Source of the DNA: JAJZQH01 sp041658465
GTDB lineage: Bacteria > UBA10199 > 2-02-FULL-44-16 > JAAZCA01
Length of the DNA: 6,559 nucleotides
Assembly: GCA_041658465.1 (NCBI GenBank)
Contig: JBBAAC010000137.1
Span: forward strand, 1-6,559
Reading direction: 5' to 3'
Shown: positions 1-5,545 of the stretch, piece by piece
How the letters are laid out: the number at the start of each line of letters is the position of its first letter
How positions within the stretch are numbered: position 1 is the stretch's first letter
Notes under the pieces: generated by a model
Databases searched by the model: none
What the model was told of the DNA's origin: nothing
Seen by the model: only the letters and a program-made list of their open reading frames with translations
Program-made: the position numbers and the translations under genes

Positions 1-377
1 GGCTTCACATCAGCATACCCGCGCCCCATATTCGCATCGGCCAGGTAGTCATCTCCTGTTCCGAGTGGATGCTTGCGGCCGCCACCCTCTACATCCTCTT
101 TGAACCCGGACTTTCCATTTCCTACCCGGCCTTTCTGGCGATATTCATATCCGCATATGTAGCCGGCTTCATGAGTCAAGTTCCCGGCGGTCTCGGCGTG
201 TTTGACGGCATCATCCTCATCTCGCTCAAATCAATCGCGCCAGTGCCGGACATACTCGCGGCGCTGCTCGCGTATCGCGCAATCTTCTACCTCCTGCCGC
301 TGCTTGTCGCCCTGGCAGTACTCGGGGTCCACGAACTCTTTCACAGGAAGAACGCGCTGAAAAACAAATCAGCGTGA
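1..377 (+). CDS. LPG synthase/flippase TM-domain family membrane protein (UPF0104-like), 3' end
   Basis: This is the C-terminal 124 residues of an integral inner-membrane protein; the reading frame is open from position 3, so the true start lies outside the window. The visible part has about three hydrophobic stretches (around nt 55-110, 130-230 and 255-345). It also has the signature SQVPGGLGVFDG at about nt 174-209, followed by an LLAYR..FYLLPL segment. These are characteristic of the lysylphosphatidylglycerol synthase TM region family, the flippase half of MprF and its stand-alone relatives. The catalytic aminoacyl-transferase domain of true MprF would follow the TM part; here the protein ends after the last helix and a short basic tail, so this is a stand-alone TM member. 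The substrate is unknown, probably a lipid or lipid-linked molecule. Its last nine bases overlap the end of the convergent gene A. Confidence 0.82.
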   Translation, partial: LHISIPAPHIRIGQVVISCSEWMLAAATLYILFEPGLSISYPAFLAIFISAYVAGFMSQVPGGLGVFDGIILISLKSIAPVPDILAALLAYRAIFYLLPLLVALAVLGVHELFHRKNALKNKSA

Positions 378-1175
378 AAGCGCCTCCTTGCACGCCTCCT
401 CGAATCTCTCTATTTCCTGCACGTTCGCCCATCCGCGCTCGAAGGCCATGAGCGCAAGATCGATGACTGCGCGCTCCGATGCATTTGCGCGCAAAAGCCT
501 GGTCGCGAGGATCTCCGAGACCTCCTTCATGTCTTTCTCGTCAAACGCAAACACGCTCCGGTCGCTGTCGCAGGCAGCCACGTTCCATTCCGGGTCCACA
601 TCGCAGCTCTGATTCCACCTCGCCGCTATGGGCACATCGTCCACCACGAATTTTTTGGAGTTGCATTCGACCTTTATCATTCCGTCATCCGCCGCCAGGT
701 TCCAGTCGCGCCACGAACCCTTTGACAGGGCGATCTCGATCCCGCGAAGCATCAGCGGCAGGGCGGGATTGCCCTGGAAGAAAGAGCCGTCCATCATCGC
801 CTTGACCGTGGACACGGCCTCGGGCCGCTTGCGGAGCGCGCATGAGAGTATCCCGGCCGCTTGCTCTCGGGCATCCTCGCTCTCGTAAGAGGCATCCTTT
901 GAATTTGCCGGCCACTTCAAGAGCTTCCAGGCGCGGCCGCCCGGCCCTATGAATATCCTCCAATCGGCCTTGAGCTTCTCTGGACAAATGTAAGCCGAGC
1001 CCGCATCCGACACGAGCAGCAGGACCTCCTCCCCGTATGAATCCGGCCAGAGATCGCGGCCCTCGCATCCGCCGCCCCCCATCGGGTCCAGGTCGTAGGG
1101 TATTCGATAAGCATCAAACCCCCCAAAGGCGCCTCTTGAATTGCGATCCCTTGCTTCGACTGCCGCGTCTGCCAT
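369..1175 (-). CDS. Gene A: unrecognised 268-aa cytoplasmic protein, paralogue of gene B
   Basis: I do not recognise this family. The protein has no signal peptide or membrane segment and is probably cytoplasmic. It is plainly homologous to gene B along its length. In the best block (residues 22-74 against B 8-59) I count 34 identities over 53 positions, including IPYD.D, GGC.GRDLW.D.YG.EVLLL, GSAY.CP and DWRI. Later shared marks are M.DG.FF (127-133) and a C-terminal F.R.W..N.E..RFEE.C. Cysteines 37, 64, 112, 202 and 262 match cysteines in B, suggesting metal binding or redox chemistry, but that is inference. The start is the ATG at 1175, which follows AGGAGG with a 5-nt gap. A longer frame from 1205 would begin upstream of the transcription start predicted from the sigma-54 promoter. 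The gene runs away from the membrane regulator and ends tail to tail with the upstream membrane protein. Confidence 0.85.
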   Translation of the reverse strand: MADAAVEARDRNSRGAFGGFDAYRIPYDLDPMGGGGCEGRDLWPDSYGEEVLLLVSDAGSAYICPEKLKADWRIFIGPGGRAWKLLKWPANSKDASYESEDAREQAAGILSCALRKRPEAVSTVKAMMDGSFFQGNPALPLMLRGIEIALSKGSWRDWNLAADDGMIKVECNSKKFVVDDVPIAARWNQSCDVDPEWNVAACDSDRSVFAFDEKDMKEVSEILATRLLRANASERAVIDLALMAFERGWANVQEIERFEEACKEALSR

Positions 1176-1180
1176 ATCGC

Positions 1181-1186
1181 CCTCCT
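1181..1186 (-). promoter_or_regulatory. Ribosome binding site of gene A (AGGAGG)
   Basis: A perfect AGGAGG (minus strand) lies 5 nt before the ATG at 1175-1173. It decides the start of gene A in favour of this ATG over the one at 1205. With transcription starting near 1197 the leader is only about 22 nt. Confidence 0.8.
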
Positions 1187-1207
1187 CCCTGTTGTCAGCT
1201 CTCATAA

Positions 1208-1224
1208 AGCAAATCGCGTGCCAG
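1208..1224 (-). promoter_or_regulatory. Sigma-54 (-24/-12) promoter of gene A
   Basis: Read on the minus strand, the sequence is CTGGCACGCGATTTGCT. Against the sigma-54 consensus YTGGCACGRNNNTTGCW, the only mismatch is C at the R position. The invariant GG (1222-1221) and GC (1210-1209) are exactly 12 bp apart. The predicted transcription start is near 1197, just upstream of the ribosome binding site of gene A. Sigma-54 promoters require an AAA+ activator bound upstream; a candidate is encoded divergently next door. Confidence 0.88.
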
Positions 1225-1285
1225 ATACGGCGTGCCTGATAAGCCGTAAACAGCGTTTTAAGGCCATTTGCAGGGAGGTGAGGGG

Positions 1286-1302
1286 CGGATCGGTGTGATC
1301 CG
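1286..1302. repeat. Small inverted repeat CGGATC-N5-GATCCG
   Basis: A perfect 6-bp inverted repeat with a 5-nt centre overlaps the promoter-proximal end of the gene A upstream element. The same stretch can be read as a 9-bp direct repeat (GATCGGTGT then GATCCGTGT, one mismatch). It has no T-tract, so it is not a convincing terminator. It may be part of a protein-binding site. Confidence 0.4.
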
Positions 1303-1320
1303 TGTGAACTCGCGTGTGTA
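1293..1320 (-). promoter_or_regulatory. Candidate upstream activator site of gene A: three CACAC cores
   Basis: On the minus strand there are three CACAC cores at 1318-1314, 1306-1302 and 1297-1293, arranged CACAC-N7-CACAC-N4-CACAC. The second sits in TTCACACG and the third in GATCACAC. The same three cores with the same 12- and 9-bp steps occur upstream of gene B. The site lies about 96 to 121 bp upstream of the predicted start of gene A, a usual distance for enhancers bound by sigma-54 activators. It also lies in the region upstream of the divergent regulator gene, so it could serve autoregulation. The role is inferred from position and duplication. Confidence 0.6.
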
Positions 1321-1410
1321 TGTCAGGCCACGTGCGCGGCCAGTTTTTTTCTTTTGTGCGGCCGGCTCTTTTGTTCTAGAAAGATGGAACAGAAATCATC
1401 CCGAGGAATG

Positions 1411-4400
1411 ATGAGACATCCGCTGAAATCCCTTCTGGCCGTCGTAGCAGTCATATCTTCCGTTACGTTCGCGTCACAATCCGCGCCTGCAGGCGAAGCC
1501 GTCGCATCAGGCGGCAACATTCGAATCTGCTTCGTGACCGAGGTCAATCCGAACTCCGTGGTCCTGCAGTGGTACCCGCTGGTGAGCTATCTCTCCGAAG
1601 CTGTTGGACGCCCGTTTGAGATCGTTCTCAAGAATTCCTTTGAGGAGATGACAGAGGGTTTTTCCAGGGGTGAAATCGATCTGGTCATGGTCGGGGCTTT
1701 TGCCTACGTCAAGACAACGGCCTCACGCGAAGCCAATCTCCTTGCCGCTGCAGCACGAGGCTCCGACCTTCACAGCGTAATCATAGTCCGAGACGACAGC
1801 CCCGCAGGGGATATAGATGATCTCAAGGGCAGATCTTTTGCGTTCACCGACGATTACTCCACGTCAGGTTATCTCCTCCCACGCATATTGCTGGCGGAAA
1901 AAGGTATCGATCAGCCGGCCGATTTCTTCAGTGACGTTGTGTTCACAGGCCACCACAGCGAATCCATAAACGCAGTGGCGTCCGGACGCATCTATGCCGC
2001 GGCCATGGCTTCCTATCTGTTCGATTCGTCGCCGCTCAAATCCCGGGTCAGGGTCATAGCTGAGAGTGCACCGATCCCGCCTGAACCGATATTTGCCAGT
2101 CCCGCGCTGAACGCGCAAGTGACGGCCAAGATTCGTGATGCGCTGCTTACGATGCACGAGCGCGTATCTCCAGACGTAATGAAAAAACTCCAGATCGTCC
2201 GCTTCGATCCGATCACCGACAAGGATTACGACTCGGTTCGCCGCTACGAGGCGATGGCGGCGAAACTGCCACAGATGCCCTACAGCGTGGACTACGGCAG
2301 GGTGCCGTCCGAGCTCTCGACAGCGCGCGCACGCGCCTGGCACAAGGGGTGGTCGTGGATAGCCGCAGCGCCCGCCGCCGCCTCCCTGCTCCTGCTCGCG
2401 CTGCTCTTTGCGCGCCGCAGAAAACTCCGGCGCGATCTCGGCATGAAGCTTGCGACCAGCATCACGGGTGCAATGGTGCTCGTATCATTCGGGGTCAGCG
2501 CGCTCTTTGCCGCGGATCTCGCGAGGCGTCTGGACAACATCTCCCTGCTCTGGCAGCGCAACATCAACCTCTTCATCGCGCAGGCGGCGAAGGCGGTCTC
2601 CGGGACCGGCTACAGTATAATAGAATCCCTTACGGACGGCCTCGCAGCGCAGGAGGGCGTAATCTCCGTCAAGGTCTTCCGCAACGGCTTTTACATAGCA
2701 GACAGCTCGCATCAGGACGTTGGGCATTCGATAGTGCCCAAGATCCTCTCCGATACCTTCCTTCCGGCGAGCGATGCGGGCAAAGAGCTCATCAACACCT
2801 TCGGCGCCATCACCTCGGGCGGAAGGCGCTTTGCGATCGCACAGTTTCAGCTCGACGCCAGCGCCTTCGGCAAGGCGGTGAGGCGCGCGGCGCTTGCGAA
2901 TATACTGGCCGTGCTGGCGCTCCTCTCCGGAGGCATTTTGATAGCACGCGCGTGGGCGCGCGCAGTCGCGTCTCCTGTGGAACACCTGTCCAGGGCGGTC
3001 GCGGAGATGCGAGAGGGCCGCAGGCCGGACCTTCGCATCCCGCACGGCAAGGACCAGATCGGCGATCTCGTTGAAGGTTTCCAGCTCATGGAAGCGGAGC
3101 TCAGGCGCACCGAGGAGATGTTCCGTTCCAAATCCCTGGAACTGGATGAGGCAAACCACAGGATTAAACAGATCGAAGAGCGAGAGGTGGAGCTGGAGGA
3201 AATTGAGGCGGAGTCCGTAGCACTCGAAAGCGCGGAGGAAGGGACTTCGAGGGATTCTGTCGAACTCAAGTCACTCATCGCCGAGATGGAAACAGAACTC
3301 CCGAAACTCCGCGAGCTGCGCTCAGATCGAATAATAGGGGATTCGCCCGCATTCCTACGAGTCATTCGAGACATCATCATCAGGTCGCGCGACAGCGACC
3401 CGGTCCTCCTCTTCGGTGAGTCTGGGTCCGGCAAGACGGGAGTCGCTGAGTCGATACATGCCCTCAGCGCCAGGGCGAACCGCCGCTTCGTGGAATACAA
3501 CTGCGCGGAGCTCGCTGCTGCGGATCCTGCCATCGTGCTTGGAAAACTCTTCGGATACGGCCGAGACTCCGGGCTTCCTGGAGTTCCAAAAGAGGGCCAG
3601 AAGGGACTGCTCGATGAATGCGACGGCGCGACGCTCTTCCTGGATGAGATCGCGCTCCTGCCGCTGGCGACACAGGGCACGCTCCTGCTCCCGCTCGAGG
3701 GACGCCCTTTCAATCCCGCCGCCGGCAAGGGACAGCCGCACAAGCCCGACGTCCGCTTCGTCTTCGCATCCAACGTGCGCCTCGAAGACGAGGTGCGCGC
3801 CGGCCGCTTCCGCAATGACCTGCTGAGGCGCATCAGATCGCGAGGCTGCATAGAGATACCGCCGCTCCGCGAACGCATGACGGACATCGACGCCCTCGCA
3901 GCGCATTTCCTCGGGCTCTGGAGCACGGAAAAGGGCCGACCCTTGCAGATGAGCGATCGCTCGAAAGCGCTGCTGGGCCGTTACGACTACCGCCACTTCA
4001 ATATCGCCGAGCTCGCCAGCTCGATTAAGGTGGCGGCCGACAACGCCCTCTTCCGCAGCATCGATGTCATAGAGCCAGACTGCTTCGAGGGGCCGCTGCG
4101 CGAGGCGTTCGTGCGCAGCGCGAGATTCAAGGACGAGCCGCAGGTATTCGATCAGGACGAGCTGCGCGAGATCAGCGTGCTTCGCAGGCATCAGTTCAGC
4201 ATAGCGCCCAGCGAGGCAGAGCTGGGCTACAGCGGCGAGGCGAAGACGCTCTCGAACCACCTCCGAGGGATCTCCCTCAAGGTGCTCTCGCTCGCGGGCT
4301 GGAATTCTGAAGAGGCCGCGATCGTGCTGGTCGGGGGAAACGCGCCCGCAGCGTTGAATCGCATTCGGCGCAAGATCGATTTCTACCTGCGAAACGTGGC

Positions 4401-4509
4401 AAAGCTCACGGCCGAGGGCAACGAACGGCGCCTCTTCAACAACCTGCCGCAGAAGCACCGCCAGTTCATGGAAGAGGCGATAGGTCGCGCAAAGGCTGGA
4501 AAGATGTAA
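1411..4509 (+). CDS. Membrane-spanning sigma-54-activator-like regulator with PhnD-type periplasmic sensor
   Basis: Probably a one-component transmembrane transcription regulator of about 1032 aa. In order it has: a signal peptide (about 1-27); a PhnD-like periplasmic binding domain (36-286) of the phosphonate/phosphite ABC-binding family, also used as sensor in TtrS-type kinases; TM1 (315-334); a basic loop RRRKLRR, which fits positive-inside; TM2 (347-370); a second extracytoplasmic, Cache-like sensor (371-491); TM3 (493-514); HAMP (512-566); an acidic coiled coil (566-636); an AAA+ domain of the sigma-54 activator type (640-833); and a Fis-like helix-turn-helix (about 952-993). The ATPase has Walker A GESGSGKT (669-676), Walker B FLDEI (D745, E746), a sensor I Asn (788) and arginine fingers at 801 and 806/807. 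The GAFTGA loop is replaced by SGLPGV (720-725), and the sensor II motif reads FNIAEL with Ala866 in place of Arg. The start is uncertain: ATG 1411 has GAGGA 3 nt before it and gives a compact signal peptide; ATG 1408, ATG 1384 and TTG 1354 are also in frame. It lies between its likely targets, genes A and B. Confidence 0.86.
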   Translation: MRHPLKSLLAVVAVISSVTFASQSAPAGEAVASGGNIRICFVTEVNPNSVVLQWYPLVSYLSEAVGRPFEIVLKNSFEEMTEGFSRGEIDLVMVGAFAYVKTTASREANLLAAAARGSDLHSVIIVRDDSPAGDIDDLKGRSFAFTDDYSTSGYLLPRILLAEKGIDQPADFFSDVVFTGHHSESINAVASGRIYAAAMASYLFDSSPLKSRVRVIAESAPIPPEPIFASPALNAQVTAKIRDALLTMHERVSPDVMKKLQIVRFDPITDKDYDSVRRYEAMAAKLPQMPYSVDYGRVPSELSTARARAWHKGWSWIAAAPAAASLLLLALLFARRRKLRRDLGMKLATSITGAMVLVSFGVSALFAADLARRLDNISLLWQRNINLFIAQAAKAVSGTGYSIIESLTDGLAAQEGVISVKVFRNGFYIADSSHQDVGHSIVPKILSDTFLPASDAGKELINTFGAITSGGRRFAIAQFQLDASAFGKAVRRAALANILAVLALLSGGILIARAWARAVASPVEHLSRAVAEMREGRRPDLRIPHGKDQIGDLVEGFQLMEAELRRTEEMFRSKSLELDEANHRIKQIEEREVELEEIEAESVALESAEEGTSRDSVELKSLIAEMETELPKLRELRSDRIIGDSPAFLRVIRDIIIRSRDSDPVLLFGESGSGKTGVAESIHALSARANRRFVEYNCAELAAADPAIVLGKLFGYGRDSGLPGVPKEGQKGLLDECDGATLFLDEIALLPLATQGTLLLPLEGRPFNPAAGKGQPHKPDVRFVFASNVRLEDEVRAGRFRNDLLRRIRSRGCIEIPPLRERMTDIDALAAHFLGLWSTEKGRPLQMSDRSKALLGRYDYRHFNIAELASSIKVAADNALFRSIDVIEPDCFEGPLREAFVRSARFKDEPQVFDQDELREISVLRRHQFSIAPSEAELGYSGEAKTLSNHLRGISLKVLSLAGWNSEEAAIVLVGGNAPAALNRIRRKIDFYLRNVAKLTAEGNERRLFNNLPQKHRQFMEEAIGRAKAGKM

Positions 4510-4514
4510 GACGA

Positions 4515-4527
4515 GCGATTGAATCGC
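4515..4527. repeat. Perfect palindrome GCGATT-G-AATCGC after the regulator gene
   Basis: A 13-bp perfect palindrome begins 6 nt after the stop codon of the regulator and abuts the triple CACAC element of gene B. A 1-nt centre and no following T-run argue against an intrinsic terminator. A dimeric-protein site or part of the upstream element is possible. No other terminator is visible, so some read-through from the regulator into gene B is conceivable. Confidence 0.4.
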
Positions 4528-4553
4528 ACACGGTCGATCACACAATTCACACG
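4525..4553 (+). promoter_or_regulatory. Candidate upstream activator site of gene B: three CACAC cores
   Basis: CACAC cores at 4527-4531, 4539-4543 and 4548-4552 form CACAC-N7-CACAC-N4-CACAC, exactly the spacing seen upstream of gene A. The octamers GATCACAC and TTCACACG occur in both sites, but in swapped order (second and third cores). The site lies about 87 to 115 bp before the predicted start of gene B. A natural candidate for binding is the Fis-like domain of the adjacent regulator; this is inference. Confidence 0.62.
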
Positions 4554-4613
4554 TCATAGATCTCCCTCAGACGTTAAACCATCGAAAAACCGCTCCACAA
4601 CCCCTTTCGCCGA

Positions 4614-4630
4614 TGGCACGTCCCTTGCAT
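4614..4630 (+). promoter_or_regulatory. Sigma-54 (-24/-12) promoter of genes B and C
   Basis: The sequence TGGCACGTCCCTTGCAT matches the conserved -24 element TGGCACG and -12 element TTGCA in full, with GG (4615-4616) and GC (4627-4628) 12 bp apart. The predicted transcription start is near 4640, giving a leader of about 42 nt before the gene B ATG. No competing sigma-70 promoter is evident in the same gap. Confidence 0.9.
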
Positions 4631-4671
4631 AATCTTCTACTGAATTACTGGCCGCACGAATTGATTTTGCC

Positions 4672-4677
4672 AGGAGG
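4672..4677 (+). promoter_or_regulatory. Ribosome binding site of gene B (AGGAGG)
   Basis: A perfect AGGAGG lies 4 nt before the ATG at 4682. It fixes the start there rather than at the in-frame ATG at 4613, which lies at the very edge of the sigma-54 promoter and upstream of the predicted transcript. Confidence 0.8.
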
Positions 4678-4681
4678 ACTC

Positions 4682-5509
4682 ATGGGTGAAATGCAGATTC
4701 AGGCATACATCATTCCTTATGACGTGGATTCAGTTGCCGACGGTGGGTGCGGTGGTCGTGATCTCTGGTCCGACCGATATGGAACCGAGGTTCTTCTCCT
4801 GACAGGCAGTCAAGGGTCGGCCTATCTGTGCCCCACGAAGTCCAGTGACTGGCGAATTTATGTCGATCACAATGGCCATCCGTGGGTTCCATTGAGTTGG
4901 ATGGCGGATTCGTGGGGACATGCCGATTATCGCTTAAAGGATGCAATCTCGGTATATCAAAGCGTCCTGAAATGCGGGATCGAGCGGCTTCCCGATAAGG
5001 TCCCGCTTTTTAGTTCCATGATCGATGGAACATTTTTTTCCAACCCGATTATTTTGCCGGCATTGGACGGTGTCTGCATTCCCCTCAAAGAAAATCGGGA
5101 GCTCTGTTGGAAGAACGGCCTTGTAAGTCTCAAGATGTATGATGGTCGATTCGATTGGCGACGTCTCTTTGGAAACCCACTCTCGGAACATGGGACCGAT
5201 TCGGCCGGCTTGATGTGGGATCGATATCGAGTCTACCTCGCTTATGACCCGGAGTTCGCGACATTCTGTCCAACGGATGGAGTAGAACTCGCCCCTGTTT
5301 CGTCGCGAGAGGAGGATCGTGATCAGGACTGTTATGCGGCAACATGGCTGCGTGAGCAGGGGTCCCAGGTCAATGCCGCAGATCGTTTGTATGTGGACGC
5401 TGCAGTCGCGACGTTTGATCGCGCATGGAAACGTAATCGCGAGTTCTTTCGCTTTGAGGAGTATTGTTTAAATTATCAACGCCATGGCGCTTCAAAGAAA
5501 AAACTTTGA
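4682..5509 (+). CDS. Gene B: unrecognised 275-aa cytoplasmic protein, paralogue of gene A
   Basis: The family is not recognised. The N-terminal block (residues 8-59) is nearly two-thirds identical to gene A by hand count, with IPYD.D, GGC.GRDLW.D.YG.EVLLL and GSAY.CP. The M.DG.FF motif is at 113-119, a D-P-E-[WF] pair lies mid-protein, and RFEE.C is near the C terminus. Cysteines 23, 50, 98, 196 and 262 align with those of A. B has an extra dozen or so residues before the DPEF region and a lysine-rich end. There is no signal peptide or TM segment, so it should act in the cytoplasm. Base composition is more AT-rich than A: sampled 60-base stretches give about 45-55 % GC here against 62 % in A. 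The pair are therefore old or separately acquired copies, not a recent duplication. The gene has its own sigma-54 promoter and is followed after 36 bp by gene C. Confidence 0.86.
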   Translation: MGEMQIQAYIIPYDVDSVADGGCGGRDLWSDRYGTEVLLLTGSQGSAYLCPTKSSDWRIYVDHNGHPWVPLSWMADSWGHADYRLKDAISVYQSVLKCGIERLPDKVPLFSSMIDGTFFSNPIILPALDGVCIPLKENRELCWKNGLVSLKMYDGRFDWRRLFGNPLSEHGTDSAGLMWDRYRVYLAYDPEFATFCPTDGVELAPVSSREEDRDQDCYAATWLREQGSQVNAADRLYVDAAVATFDRAWKRNREFFRFEEYCLNYQRHGASKKKL

Positions 5510-5533
5510 CATAGATCCACAACTAAACTCAAG

Positions 5534-5542
5534 AAAGGAGGG
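5534..5542 (+). promoter_or_regulatory. Ribosome binding site of gene C (AAAGGAGGG)
   Basis: A strong Shine-Dalgarno sequence lies 3 nt before the ATG at 5546. It is the main support that gene C is translated, since the product has no recognised family. Confidence 0.75.
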
Positions 5543-5545
5543 TTT

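Noticed and set aside
1286..1302. Intrinsic terminator formed by the CGGATC/GATCCG repeat
   Set aside because: Short stem, no T-tract, and it sits in the middle of a divergent promoter region.
1354..1356. TTG start giving a regulator 19 residues longer
   Set aside because: No ribosome binding site; it adds residues before the signal peptide and lies after a T-rich run. An inner ATG (1411, or 1384) is more likely.
2847..3926. 359-aa serine/arginine-rich frame on the minus strand
   Set aside because: Its low-complexity Ser/Arg composition is typical of an antisense shadow, and it overlaps the HAMP and AAA+ coding region.
4525..4553. Short CRISPR-like or tandem repeat array
   Set aside because: Only three 5-bp cores with uneven spacing; the fit is to a protein-binding site, not an array.
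3355..4557. 400-aa open frame on the minus strand opposite the regulator
   Set aside because: It lies in antisense to a gene with clear AAA+ motifs, shows no domain signature of its own, and long antisense frames are expected in GC-rich coding DNA.
4554..4612. IHF site between the upstream element and the gene B sigma-54 promoter
   Set aside because: No stretch matches WATCAANNNNTTR well enough; the same is true of the corresponding region of gene A.
5506..5511. TTGACA just at the end of gene B, as a -35 box for gene C
   Set aside because: It overlaps the gene B stop codon, and no acceptable -10 hexamer follows at 16-18 bp.
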